Shown piece after piece: positions 52,328 to 61,816 of a stretch of 64,000 nucleotides of DNA. The translations under genes and the position numbers were made by a program. The DNA comes from Blautia sp. XA-2221 (lineage in GTDB: Bacteria; Bacillota; Clostridia; Lachnospirales; Lachnospiraceae), in NCBI RefSeq assembly GCF_028767025.1, contig NZ_JAJQXX010000002.1, forward strand, positions 62,001-126,000, in the 5' to 3' direction. A model generated the notes under the pieces. That model was given only the letters and a program-made list of their open reading frames with translations. It was not told the origin of the DNA and searched no databases. The number at the start of each line of letters is the position of its first letter. The first letter of the stretch is position 1.

Positions 52328-52487
52328 CCTGTGAAACATCGTTCAAGCTTTAGCATCACAGGGCGTAAAAATTGCATTAGGTTATGCCTTGACTGCGACA
52401 TATCCTGCTGACCAGCGAATCGTGTCTCCACGTTTTTGCGGCAGCAATCTTAGGAAAATCCAAATCCCTGTGGTAGCCTCACCTACC
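52328..52487 (-). ncRNA. M-box (ykoK) magnesium riboswitch
   Basis: The minus strand carries the conserved blocks GGTAGGTGAGGCTACC (52487-52472), GCTGCCGC, GGTCAGCAGGA, AAGGCATAACCTAATGCA and GATGCTAAAGC, in the order of the M-box aptamer, closed by a CCTGTGA/TCACAGG stem. It is followed by a terminator and an MgtE gene, the classic arrangement. Mg2+ binding promotes termination. Confidence 0.93.
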
Positions 52488-52514
52488 GAAAGTGTGTAAT
52501 TAATTGTTTGTCCC

Positions 52515-52543
52515 ATTGTAGTCCGGCAGTATGGGTTTGTCAA
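52515..52543 (-). promoter_or_regulatory. mgtE promoter
   Basis: TTGACA (52543-52538), 17-bp spacer, TACAAT (52520-52515) on the minus strand; transcription would start about 20 nt before the M-box. Confidence 0.8.
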
Positions 52544-52581
52544 GTATTTGTTGAAAAAGAAGCGATTCATACGCTCTGATT

Positions 52582-52622
52582 CCCCCGCATACACTGTAAA
52601 AACAGCGTTTTCGGGGGTTTTT
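52582..52622 (+). terminator. Terminator-like hairpin covering the spoIIID ribosome binding site
   Basis: CCCCCG (52582-52587) pairs with CGGGGG (52612-52617), with an inner CTGT/ACAG stem, then TTTTT. The GGGGG is also the only possible ribosome binding site for the spoIIID TTG 8 nt later, so the fold could hide it. Confidence 0.6.
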
Positions 52623-52625
52623 CCT

Positions 52626-52880
52626 TTGAAAGATTACATCGAAGAACGGGCAGTGGAGATCGCTTCTTATATTATTGAAACTAAGGCAACTGTAAGACAG
52701 GCAGCAAAAAAGTTTGGAATCAGTAAGAGTACGGTACATAAAGACTGTTCTGACAGGTTACAGGAGATCAATCCCAGTCTGGCAGCAGAGGTGCGGCGTG
52801 TGTTGGATAAAAACAAGTCGGAAAGACATATCAGGGGCGGTCTTGCCACCAGAGAAAAGTATCTGCACAGGACTTTATAG
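52626..52880 (+). CDS. spoIIID: Sporulation regulator SpoIIID
   Basis: An 84-residue HTH regulator of mother-cell genes during sporulation. KDYIEERAVEIASYIIETKA, then VRQAAKKFGISKSTVHKD (HTH) and LAAEVRRVLDKNKSERHIRGG closely follow the family. The start is a TTG at 52626, matching the N-terminus of known SpoIIID (M.DYI.ER); no ATG is available. It shows that the host makes, or descends from makers of, endospores. Divergent from the M-box promoter. Confidence 0.95.
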   Translation: MKDYIEERAVEIASYIIETKATVRQAAKKFGISKSTVHKDCSDRLQEINPSLAAEVRRVLDKNKSERHIRGGLATREKYLHRTL

Positions 52881-53020
52881 CTAAAACCAGAGATGCTGAA
52901 AAAGAAAAGTCTGTATTAATTGTTTTGTACTATTCATACAGAATGTGGGCTGATATAATAAACAAAAAGGAGAAGTGCAGGATGCATCAGGCAGCCTGAA
53001 AATAAAACAGAGGAGGAAAT

Positions 53021-54923
53021 ATGAAGCCGGAGCTGAGATTTGAGGAAAAAAGAATGAGAGCAGCAGAGCTGGGGGAGCAGAGCTGCGTTCCTGATCTGCT
53101 TGGGGAACTGGTTCTCCAGAATCAGTTGGAGTTCAGACTGAAGGAAGATGATGAGATCTTCGAAGGATACGGAAGAAAAAAGACGGCGTATCCTTACAGA
53201 CAGTATAATGGGTATACCCGGGAACTCGGGGAAAAAGAAATCAGGACAGCAGTTCTGGAAAACAAATACCTGAAAGCAGTATTCCTTCCGGAGTATGGAG
53301 GAAGGCTGTGGGAATTATGGGATAAAGAAACAGGCAGAAATCTTTTATACACAAATGATGTGCTCAGATTCAGTAATCTTGCTGTGAGGAATGCCTGGTT
53401 CAGCGGAGGCGTGGAATGGAATCTTGGTGTGATCGGTCACACGCCTCTTACAACGGAGCCTCTGTATGTGGCAAGGACAACAACAGAAAAGGGAGATCCG
53501 GTACTGCGTATGTACGAATATGAGAGAATTCGTCAGGTTACATATCAGATGGATTTCTGGCTGGAAAAAAACAGTCGTTTTCTAAACTGCAGAAGTTGTT
53601 CCTATGTACTGGTGGAGTAATATAGCAGTGAAAGAACATGAAGGCGGACGGGTGATCGTGCCTGCTGATGAGGCGTTTACTTGTGTTGACGGCGTAGTGT
53701 ACAAAGTTCAGATTCCTGTTGTTGGGGAGACGGATATTACAGATTATAAAAAAATAAAAGATTCTGTGGATTACTTTTTTGATATTCCGGAGGAGTCTCC
53801 GAAATACATAGCCAATGTAGATAAAAATGGTTATGGTCTGCTTCATGTTTCCACAAAAAGGCTGAAAAGCAGAAAGCTTTTTTCATGGGGAAATCAGGAT
53901 GCTTCTGACCGCTGGCAGGAGTTTCTCACTGATCAGGCAGGAAGATATATAGAGATTCAGGCCGGTCTGGCGCCTACTCAGTACGGGTGTATTCCAATGG
54001 CTCCGCATACAGCCTGGGAGTGGCTGGAGCAGTATGGAGCAGTTCAGCTTCCGGAGGGAATGAGAGATCAGGAGCACAGGGAAAGATGCCAGTATCTTAC
54101 AACGGAACTTCGCAGGAAACATGTGTCTGACAAACTGGAAAAGAAGCTTTCTGATACCAGATCAATGGCTCGTAAAAAAGCAGAGATCATTCAGTGCGGG
54201 AATGGATACGGCGCAATGAGAGAAATCAGTGCCTTAACTTCTCATCTGGAATTCAGACTGGAACAGAAATCTCTGAAAAACTGGAAGGGATTTTTTGACA
54301 CATCTGTCCTTCACTGTCCGGATGCTCAGGAGGTGCCGGATGAGTTTATGATCAATGAGGAAAATCTGGATTTCCTGAAACAAAGCATGGCAGAAAAGAA
54401 CAGTACAAACTGGTATGCTTATTATCATTTGGGAGTTGGATATTATATAGCCGGAAAATATAAAAAAGCAAAGAAAGCTTTGCAGGAGTCGCTTTCTATT
54501 AAAGAAAATCCATGGGCATATCATGCTTTGAGCTGTGTATATCTGCTTTTTGAAAAGAATAAAAAAGCAGAAAAAGCAATCATAAAAGGAATGAAAATGA
54601 GAATATCTGATTCTGCATATCTCAAGGAAGGATTTCGTATTCTTTCTCTTTGTCAGGCATATAAAGAACTGTGCGATTTTTATAAAAAACTGGACAAAAA
54701 AGTCCAGAGCATCAATCGAATCCGCTTTTATTATATCAGTGCGTTTCATAAGCTTGGCAAAAACAAAAAAGCGCTTAGCCTTCTGGAGCAGGACGGAGGT
54801 CTTGAACTGGAGGATATCCGAGAGGGAGAGGATTCTATTGGGCTGCTCTGGCAGGAACTTCATGCAGAGCTGTACGGAGAAGAGGGTAAGATTCCTCACC
54901 AATACAATTTCAAATCATTCTGA
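53021..54923 (+). pseudogene. DUF5107-TPR protein broken by a small deletion
   Basis: Two reading frames make up one family protein. Frame 1 (53021-53620) has the DUF5107 beta-sandwich start (LPEYGGRLWELWDKETGRNL, FSGGVEWNLGVIGHT) and ends prematurely after FLNCRSCSYVLVE. Frame 2 (53604-54923) continues with VVPMYWWSNIAVKE, IPMAPHTAWEWLEQYG and a C-terminal TPR array (residues about 290-400 of that frame). Family members have some ten further residues between the C-R and VVPMYWWSN, so about 30 bp plus a frame change were lost near 53595. DUF5107 proteins resemble glycoside-related sandwiches; role unknown. An intact product is not expected. Confidence 0.8.
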
Positions 54924-54930
54924 CAAAAAC

Positions 54931-54953
54931 AAAAGGGCTTTTACAGCCCTTTT
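54931..54953. terminator. Terminator after the DUF5107 gene
   Basis: AAAAGGGCT and AGCCCTTTT around TTTAC: a 9-bp stem with T run. Confidence 0.85.
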
Positions 54954-55036
54954 AATATATCCGGAAGTTGTGCGTTATGTTTCGGAAGTATAACATAGAA
55001 ACGGATAAACGCTCCGTCAGGACACTGGGAAAATAG

Positions 55037-55345
55037 TATTCTCGAATTATAAGGTTTTGGTGGGGACATACTTCGAATAAATTAGAGGCAGTAAGCCTGA
55101 ATTTTGTTATTTTTGGCAGAATAAAATTTGCAAAAGCAGAAAATCCTGAAGCAGGGAAGTGGCAGAAGTGCCTGATCGTCAGGGGCATAGCAGAAGTTTT
55201 GGATATACCGGATAAAAATCAATGGAATGATTCAGATGATAGCAGCAGCATATTTTTTGATATTATTTTTGTAGAAAAATTGATTTTGCAATCATATGAC
55301 AGAGGCTCTTTCGGGTGGATTTTCTTTTATCGTAAAGCATTATAA
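55037..55345 (+). pseudogene. Open stretch without start, possible gene remnant
   Basis: 103 codons from after TAG 55034 to TAA 55343 with no ATG, GTG or TTG near the start. The translation (KLEAVSLNFVIFGRIKFAKA..., KWQKCLIVRGIAEVLDIPD) looks like a protein but I recognise no family. The remainder of 54955-55437 shows nothing else. Confidence 0.3.
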
Positions 55346-55437
55346 GGGCTTACGCAGGTATCTGAGGGCATATTGACAGTGCTGTATACAAGGGGTAAAA
55401 TTACAGGCACACAATGTAATTGGAAAGGGGCTGGATT

Positions 55438-55680
55438 ATGAGATTAAAGACAGTTCAGGATGCGTTGAACAGTAAAAATATTTCTTTTACCTATACAGAA
55501 GAGGATGGATGCGGAAGTCTTGATTTTATGTTCCGGGGACTGAGCTTTCACGTGTGGGAGTATTATGACAACGTATGGGGAGCAGAGACAAATATTTATG
55601 AGGCCGGGCGAAGCATAGATATAGAAGGGGATTATGAGGAAAAAATCTCCGAGGAGATTCTGTCCTGGCCGGAATTTTAA
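55438..55680 (+). CDS. Small conserved protein, function unknown
   Basis: An 80-residue acidic protein (MRLKTVQDALNSKNISFTYT..., ending ISEEILSWPEF) with an alternating strand pattern and LSFHVWEYYDNVWGAETNIY in the middle. I recall similar short proteins in Lachnospiraceae but no named function. ATG 55438 lies 7 nt after GAAAGGGG; an earlier ATG at 55420 has no site. Confidence 0.65.
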   Translation: MRLKTVQDALNSKNISFTYTEEDGCGSLDFMFRGLSFHVWEYYDNVWGAETNIYEAGRSIDIEGDYEEKISEEILSWPEF

Positions 55681-55778
55681 AGGATACCGGAAAGAACTGG
55701 CAGAGTGTTTTATCTCAGGAGGTAAACATACAGAATGTAGGAAAGGGCTATGATGACTGCCCGGAAAAGGAATGGATT

Positions 55779-56333
55779 ATGGAATTAAAAAATATATTGA
55801 AAGATGGAACAGAATTAAAAAAACAGGTTTATGCGCTCTATGAGGAAGCTTTTCCTGCTGAAGAAAAAAAGCCGATTTCTCTTATGGAACATCTTGCGGA
55901 AAAAGGACAGATGGAGCTTCTTGCAGTGACAGATCAGGGAGAATTTGTGGGGCTTGTCTTTAACATGATGGATGGAAATACTGCGCTTCTGGACTATTTT
56001 GCTATTTCTCCCGAAAAAAGAAATGGTGGATATGGAAGTAAAACCCTGAAGCTTTTGCTAGAACGATTCCATAGTAATAAATATATTTTTGAAATTGAAA
56101 TGCAGGATGAAAAGGCGGAGAACGCCAGAGACAGAAAACGGAGAAAAGCCTTTTATCTGAGAAACGGTCTGAAAGAAACCGGACTTTTTGCGCATGTATA
56201 TGAAACAGATTTTGAGCTTCTGACTCCGGATGGAAGTCTGACTTATGATGAATACACAGGATTTCTGGAGCGTATTTTGGGCGAAGAAGGAGTGCGTGTG
56301 TTGAATCCGTCACTGATCTCTCAGCTGCCGTAA
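55779..56333 (+). CDS. GNAT family N-acetyltransferase
   Basis: A 184-residue GCN5-related acetyltransferase. The acetyl-CoA loop is in SPEKRNGGYGSKTLKLLLER (about 77-96, R/Q-x-x-G-x-G), followed by the beta-5 strand FEIEMQD and the FYLRNGLKETG motif (about 127-137). Acceptor unknown. It follows the small gene at 55438 by about 100 bp with no clear ribosome binding site; GAAAAGGAATGG lies before ATG. Confidence 0.87.
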   Translation: MELKNILKDGTELKKQVYALYEEAFPAEEKKPISLMEHLAEKGQMELLAVTDQGEFVGLVFNMMDGNTALLDYFAISPEKRNGGYGSKTLKLLLERFHSNKYIFEIEMQDEKAENARDRKRRKAFYLRNGLKETGLFAHVYETDFELLTPDGSLTYDEYTGFLERILGEEGVRVLNPSLISQLP

Positions 56334-56515
56334 GCTTTGCTTTCAAAATGATGCAGATTAAACATTCTGAGCTTTGTCACTGATTTCTTAGTTACCGTAA
56401 GCTTCACTTGCGGGATCAACAGCGGGCATCAGGGAAAATAAACAGGGAAACACCACCATCAGAGACACCAACTTTAAAAAATCGTAAATCTGCTCTCGTT
56501 TATGGAAATTTTAAC

Positions 56516-56544
56516 AGATCCCCCGGTATTTTGCCGGGAGATCT
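56516..56544. terminator. Hairpin between GNAT and CDP-glycerol transferase genes
   Basis: AGATC-CCCGG pairs with CCGGG-GATCT around TATTTTG, between convergent genes. 56334-56515 also holds a decayed 34-bp repeat of the GNAT gene end. Confidence 0.6.
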
Positions 56545-56577
56545 GAAGATTAGAACAGGACGTTATTAATTTAGTAG

Positions 56578-58152
56578 TTATTTTTCATAGTTTTCAATGA
56601 TAAAATCATAGGTTCGTTTACAGTTGTTGTGATCATGGTATGCGAAATATTTCTGATTCTTATCGCTGTAGCATTTTTTTTCGCTGAAATCACTGGCGAT
56701 ATATTCTTTTATCAGTTCTATAAGCTGCTTTTCTTCTGTGCAGCGATCTCCGGGAAGATCATGCTCCATATCTATATAGCTTCCATTTGTTGTCTCGTAG
56801 GCTTCTGTATCAAATTGATAAAAAACAACAGGCTTGTTCAGATAAGAGGCATCCCAGCATACACTGGAATAATCAGTTATCAGCATGGAACATTCCATGA
56901 TCAGCTCATTAAGTGCAGTGGCTCCAAATGGAATGAGTCGGATCCGGGAGCTGTTGGCATGGAAATTCTGTATAAAGTCCCGGAGCTTGGGGTGAATATA
57001 AAAAATCAGCTCAGTGTCAGTTTCGTCTAAAAAAGAGAGGAGCTCCTGGTTCTGAAGCAGGTGCATATAGGTTTTATAATATTGGCTATTGCGGAAAAAA
57101 TCATCGCTTTTGCCCTCAAGCCATGAGCGCCATGTGGGCATGACCAGGATTTTTTTGTGATGAATGTCGGCTTTGTTGTTTAGAACATCCCACCGTGTAA
57201 AGCCAAGAACCGGGGTGTGGGCCCTGTCGTAGCCGAAATGGCTGGTGATAATTTTCTGTTCTGCAACAGATGTCACGGCAAAATAGGTCATGGGGCTAAA
57301 GCCTTGTGAGCCAAAAATTGAATCTACACGTTTCAGGGCAGTAACTCCGTGCTGCAGAAAAAATATATCGTGTCTGTTTATTTCCCGGGAAATCAGATTT
57401 GGCATGGGCATCCAGGCGTAGGCGTGTAAACGTGCATCAGAAGCAATGTACAGATCTGCCAGAAGCATATATAAAATGTGGCGGAAGCTGAGGAACGGAA
57501 TCACCTGCTTTCGGTATTTTTGGATGGTTGACCACTGAGCAGAATTTTTGTCCATAATAAAATAAATATGATTCTTTTTTCGGGGCGGAAGATTTTCCAT
57601 GCAGTACTGGAAAAAATAAAAACCATTGTCCTGTGCAGAAGTGCAGTATTTTTCAAAAACCAGCCAGAGCTTCTTTTTTTTCAAAAAAGGACTAAGGAGT
57701 TTCGCAGATCCAAAGGCCGCAAATTCCTTTATTCGGAAGGAAAGACGGTCATAGGGCTGTTTTGTCCGGCAGCGAAGAATCATTTGATGTCCTGTAGTTC
57801 CTATGGGAAAAACAATCAGGTTGTTTTTGATTATAAGGTTTCTGCTTACAAGTAGCCGGGCGCGAACCTGTTTGTCCAGAATAACCGGACAGTGATCTTG
57901 TGCGGGATCCTGGCTTGTATGTACAACTACATTCCAGTCTCCTTCTGAAATTTTTAATGGACTGAGATCGATAAATGCAGTACAGATACAGTTTTGCATT
58001 GGATTTACATGGAAAGAATAAGAAATTTTTTGATCAAGATTCTGATAAAAAAGGCTGATTCTGGGGCTGTTTACCGGGTGTTTGGTATTAAGGGTTATGT
58101 GCAATATTGATTTTTTTATTTTGATATGTGTGACAGTAAATGACTGTTCCAT
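56578..58152 (-). CDS. CDP-glycerol glycerophosphotransferase-like protein (524 aa)
   Basis: A TagB/TagF-like (GT-B fold) enzyme that transfers glycerol-phosphate or similar groups from CDP-glycerol to surface polymers on the inner face of the membrane. The first ~170 residues are a beta-rich N-terminal region, then the catalytic part: FLQHGVTALKRVDSIFGSQG, VLGFTRWDVLNNK, YIHPKLRDF and ITDYSSVCWDASYLNKPVVF with the conserved His and Asp residues. AAAGGAG precedes ATG. Similar to the 702-residue gene at 59594 on the same strand, from which it is separated by an opposite-strand acyltransferase. Likely builds a teichoic-acid-like or capsule component. Confidence 0.88.
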   Translation of the reverse strand: MEQSFTVTHIKIKKSILHITLNTKHPVNSPRISLFYQNLDQKISYSFHVNPMQNCICTAFIDLSPLKISEGDWNVVVHTSQDPAQDHCPVILDKQVRARLLVSRNLIIKNNLIVFPIGTTGHQMILRCRTKQPYDRLSFRIKEFAAFGSAKLLSPFLKKKKLWLVFEKYCTSAQDNGFYFFQYCMENLPPRKKNHIYFIMDKNSAQWSTIQKYRKQVIPFLSFRHILYMLLADLYIASDARLHAYAWMPMPNLISREINRHDIFFLQHGVTALKRVDSIFGSQGFSPMTYFAVTSVAEQKIITSHFGYDRAHTPVLGFTRWDVLNNKADIHHKKILVMPTWRSWLEGKSDDFFRNSQYYKTYMHLLQNQELLSFLDETDTELIFYIHPKLRDFIQNFHANSSRIRLIPFGATALNELIMECSMLITDYSSVCWDASYLNKPVVFYQFDTEAYETTNGSYIDMEHDLPGDRCTEEKQLIELIKEYIASDFSEKKCYSDKNQKYFAYHDHNNCKRTYDFIIENYEK

Positions 58153-58312
58153 AAATACTCCTTTAAAATATCTGCTTACTGCGGTTTTCTTGATTCGCAG
58201 TATCGCAGGATAATTATTTCCGGTTTCCCTGTAGAAACCTTTTCGATTATTTATGCATAATACTACTATTATGTCTATAGGGTGTCAAGATATGAAAAAG
58301 AAGGATTATTTC

Positions 58313-58340
58313 TTGAAAATCTTGGCTTGGATGGTATACT
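58313..58340 (+). promoter_or_regulatory. Acyltransferase promoter
   Basis: TTGAAA (58313-58318), 16-bp spacer, TATACT (58335-58340). It lies inside the longest reading frame, so translation must start downstream of it. Confidence 0.65.
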
Positions 58341-58380
58341 TACAGTAAGCTATGAAAGGAGGATGACAGAAAAAGTTTTT

Positions 58381-59523
58381 ATGGTTTCTACAATTTCAAC
58401 AGAAAAAAAACAGCTGAGATTTACAAAAAATAATACACTTGCAATAAAAGGAATTGCCATCATATTTTTGCTTTGCTATCATTGCTTTTCTGATAAGGGA
58501 CGTCTGCGCGGCGCGGATGTAAGCTTTTGGCCTCTAAGTGAGGGGACTGCAATGTGGATTAGCAAGAACCTTGTTATCTGTGTGGGAATGTTTGCGTTTT
58601 TATCCGCTTACGGACTGACTCTGTCTTTAAAAAAGACATATAAGGATTATTGTTTTTCCGGACATGAAGCAACAATGTTTGTACTGAAAAGATATGTAAA
58701 ACTGGTCTTTACTTTTATGCTTCCGTTTTTTGTATGCGCAGGATTGACTTTTGCAACAGGAACTGCAAGTCATCGATACAAAGGGGGATTATGGGAAAAC
58801 CTAATCAGCGTTGTGATGGATTTTTTTGGAGTGGGTCATCTTTTTGGCACTCAGATGATGATCAATACCTGGTGGTTTCTGAGTCTGGAAATTCTTATTA
58901 TTGTACTTATGCCGTTTATGGTGAGGTTTTATAAGAAATACAGCTGGCTTATGGTGATCATGTTTCTTGTTCTTGGAAGTTTTATGCTGGAGAAGCATGT
59001 GCATCTGACAAAATACTTTTTTGTTGTTCCCATTGCGGTATGCTTTGCAGATCAGCATGTGCTGGAAAGGCTGAAAGAATTTTCGCCTGTAAAAAACCGG
59101 ATGGCAGGAAAAATACTGAAATTTGCAGTTTCTACGCTGATGATCTTTATTATGTTCAGAATGTATGGAAGCCGATGGGGAATTCAGCATTTTGAATTTG
59201 TACTGAATGGACTTCTTCCGGTGACTATTATCTACTGGGCGTATGAATTTGTCATTGAGCTTCCGATCCTCAGACCGGTGTTGGAGTTTCTTGGAAAACA
59301 TTCGGCAAATATTTTTTATACCCATACATTTGTAAGGTCGTTGTGGATACCGGGGCTTGTATATTCTTTCAGACATGCGGCAGTTATTTTCATGTTTCTT
59401 CTGGCAGTCAGCCTTGGGATTTCATTTTTTCTGGACTTTCTCAAAAAAATGCTCCATTATAATAAGCTTACCGGAGAGCTTACGGACAGATTTATGCTGT
59501 GGGCAGACAGCACATTGAAATAA
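58381..59523 (+). CDS. Membrane acyltransferase, acyltransferase-3 type
   Basis: A 380-residue protein with about ten membrane helices of the acyltransferase 3 (OafA/YrhL) family, which O-acylates sugars or polymer units at the cell surface. FTKNNTLAIKGIAIIFLLCY followed by HCF near the N-terminus is the family's conserved first helix with the catalytic His. The start is uncertain: ATG 58363 abuts AAGGAGG with no gap, while ATG 58381 lies 18 nt after it; the promoter at 58313-58340 rules out longer forms. It lies between two CDP-glycerol transferase genes, so it may modify the same polymer. Confidence 0.85.
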   Translation: MVSTISTEKKQLRFTKNNTLAIKGIAIIFLLCYHCFSDKGRLRGADVSFWPLSEGTAMWISKNLVICVGMFAFLSAYGLTLSLKKTYKDYCFSGHEATMFVLKRYVKLVFTFMLPFFVCAGLTFATGTASHRYKGGLWENLISVVMDFFGVGHLFGTQMMINTWWFLSLEILIIVLMPFMVRFYKKYSWLMVIMFLVLGSFMLEKHVHLTKYFFVVPIAVCFADQHVLERLKEFSPVKNRMAGKILKFAVSTLMIFIMFRMYGSRWGIQHFEFVLNGLLPVTIIYWAYEFVIELPILRPVLEFLGKHSANIFYTHTFVRSLWIPGLVYSFRHAAVIFMFLLAVSLGISFFLDFLKKMLHYNKLTGELTDRFMLWADSTLK

Positions 59524-59528
59524 ACATG

Positions 59529-59569
59529 AAAAAGGACCCTGGATTCTTTGCGAATCCGTGGTCCTTTTT
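59529..59569. terminator. Bidirectional terminator
   Basis: AAAAAGGACC..GGATTC pairs with GAATCC..GGTCCTTTTTT around CTTTG; T and A runs on both sides serve both convergent genes. Confidence 0.9.
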
Positions 59570-59593
59570 TACAGATTGTGTTTTTATTGTTTT

Positions 59594-61702
59594 TTATAAA
59601 AGTCCTTTTTTAATCTCCTCGCATATATGTCGACTATGCTGTTGATCCTTAAATTGGAAATATTCTTTTCGTTTTGCCTCATATTCCGGCTTCATCTTAA
59701 AATCATTTCTAATCTGCTGCTCCAGAAGATCGAGGAGTTCTTCCTGATTTTCTGCTCTGTCGCCAAACAGTTCTGTGCGCATATCCAGATAGCTTCCGTG
59801 AGCTTCGTCATACTTATCCAGATCGAACTGGTAGAAAAGTATGGGCTTATCCTGGTAAAGCACATCCCAGCATACACTGGAATAATCAGTGATAAGCATA
59901 CGGCAGCGCATCAGCATTTCATTGACAGCGACTTCCCCGAAGGAAATCAGGTGGATCCGTTCGCTTTTGGCCTGGAAGCGGTCAGAATATTCCTGGAATT
60001 TTGCATGAAGATAAAAATTAACTTCCATATCGTATTTTTCCAGAATATCACCCAGCCTCCGGGAGTTAAGAAGATTCATATAATTAATAAAATAATCGCT
60101 TTGTTCAAAGTCACTGTCAGGTACAGAATCCAGCCAGTTTCGCCAGGTTGGCATGATCATGATCTCACGTCTGCCCTGAGATCTGTCGTGGAGGACATCC
60201 CAGCGGGGAAGTCCTGTATTGATCACCTGCTCAGGTGCGTAACCAAAATTGTCGATAATTGTTTGTTTTTCTGCATTTGTGGAAACTACAAACATATCGC
60301 AGCCGCCCTTTTGCCCTTTTCCATAAAAGTTATCCACACGTTTCAGAGCAATTACGCCATGCTGAAGAAAGACAAACGGTATTTTTTTAATATAACGGTT
60401 AAAAATACTGTGTCTGCACTGAAGCGGATATGTGTGATATCTGGAATCCGAACTGACAATCAGATCAGCAGCAAGGAGATAACACAAATGGCGGATGCTC
60501 ATAAAGTCAAGCAGTCTGTTTTTGTAAGATTCTACTTTATGCCTGTCGGGAGAATCTTTTGTTATAATATAGTATATTTTTTTGCCGAGATAGGTTTCTT
60601 CCTGGTTTTCCATACAGTGTTTGAAAAAGTAATAACCGTTATCCTGAGCCATGGATGAAAATTTTTCGCATACAAGGCAAATGCGTTTGCTTTTCCAGTA
60701 GGGTTTGGCAATCTGGTACAGAAAAACTGCCAGAAATTCTTTGAATACAATATCCATGCCGTCATAGCTGTTTTTTTCGCGGTACACAAAGGCAAGAGTT
60801 CGCTTTGCTGTGTAATAAGGATACAGGAAAAAGTTGCCTTCTCCGGCATAGGAGCCGTTATACAGAAATTTATTGAACATTCTGGCAGGAACACTCATTT
60901 CAATAGGAATCTGACCGGTATTTCCGCTTGACGGATCCTGAAGCTGTATGCGTACATCCCAGTAAAGGCTTTTCCACTGAACGGAGTCCAGAGGGAAAGA
61001 TACCTGAAATTTTATATGATCTTTGTATTTTTTTGATTTTACTGTTGTAAAATCATAAGAAACAGCATCTTCTGCAAGTTTGCTTCTGAAAGTCAGAAAT
61101 GTTTTTACATAGTTCATGTTTGCAGCTCGAAGATGGAAATTCAGGCGCAGGATTCCTTTGCTCATTTTCAGAGAACACAGCTTTGCCGAACAGGTAAGCT
61201 CCATATATCGGTTTCTGCTGTATAAAGCAGCGCAGAAAAGGTTCTGAAAATCAGTTTTTGTATAGATCATTCCCACATACTCAACAGCATCAGATGCTTC
61301 TTCATCCTGCAACCAGATGCTGTCGGCAAATATCCTCCAGTTTTCAAAGGAATCTGTTGGAGGAGTTTTTTCGGACAGGGAAAAAATATGCGTTTCTCCG
61401 TTTGTGGTTATTTCCATAAAGAAACCATAGACTTTCTGGCGCTTGTACTCGGCAAGCGTTTTCAGAGGGGCAAGATCCACACGATAAGACTTGAAATCAT
61501 CTGTTTCATAATGAAGGCAGAGAGAATCTTCTCCATGAAGTTCCTGAACAAGAAATCGGATTTTTTCCGGGGATTCCACGGGAAGGTTGTCTGTACTTAA
61601 AGTAAAACTGGTACCGCAGACGGAAACGTTAGATATTTTGATATCATTTTCGCACTTATCCATAAGTAAAAGCTTTGTATCCTGTTGTATTGTAGTATTC
61701 AT
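59594..61702 (-). CDS. CDP-glycerol glycerophosphotransferase-like protein (702 aa)
   Basis: A large TagF-like enzyme. The first ~330 residues comprise beta-rich segments (a non-catalytic N-terminal part), then the catalytic domain: VFLQHGVIALKRVDNFYGKG, NTGLPRWDVLHDRS, FYLHAKFQEYSDR and LITDYSSVCWDVLYQDKPIL. The two genes in this region share catalytic motifs almost word for word, so one derives from the other by duplication plus N-terminal extension. CAGGAGG precedes ATG 61702. Predicted to act at the inner face of the membrane on a glycerol-phosphate polymer. 61703-61816 upstream holds no clear signal on this strand. Confidence 0.88.
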   Translation of the reverse strand: MNTTIQQDTKLLLMDKCENDIKISNVSVCGTSFTLSTDNLPVESPEKIRFLVQELHGEDSLCLHYETDDFKSYRVDLAPLKTLAEYKRQKVYGFFMEITTNGETHIFSLSEKTPPTDSFENWRIFADSIWLQDEEASDAVEYVGMIYTKTDFQNLFCAALYSRNRYMELTCSAKLCSLKMSKGILRLNFHLRAANMNYVKTFLTFRSKLAEDAVSYDFTTVKSKKYKDHIKFQVSFPLDSVQWKSLYWDVRIQLQDPSSGNTGQIPIEMSVPARMFNKFLYNGSYAGEGNFFLYPYYTAKRTLAFVYREKNSYDGMDIVFKEFLAVFLYQIAKPYWKSKRICLVCEKFSSMAQDNGYYFFKHCMENQEETYLGKKIYYIITKDSPDRHKVESYKNRLLDFMSIRHLCYLLAADLIVSSDSRYHTYPLQCRHSIFNRYIKKIPFVFLQHGVIALKRVDNFYGKGQKGGCDMFVVSTNAEKQTIIDNFGYAPEQVINTGLPRWDVLHDRSQGRREIMIMPTWRNWLDSVPDSDFEQSDYFINYMNLLNSRRLGDILEKYDMEVNFYLHAKFQEYSDRFQAKSERIHLISFGEVAVNEMLMRCRMLITDYSSVCWDVLYQDKPILFYQFDLDKYDEAHGSYLDMRTELFGDRAENQEELLDLLEQQIRNDFKMKPEYEAKRKEYFQFKDQQHSRHICEEIKKGLL

Positions 61703-61816
61703 AATTCCTCCTGATTTTTATAGGGAAATAAGATAGTTCTTGATAAAGATTACATAATTATAACATAAGCGTAACAAATTTTAAATATAATAAACAGAAA
61801 ATTTTTAAATAAAATC

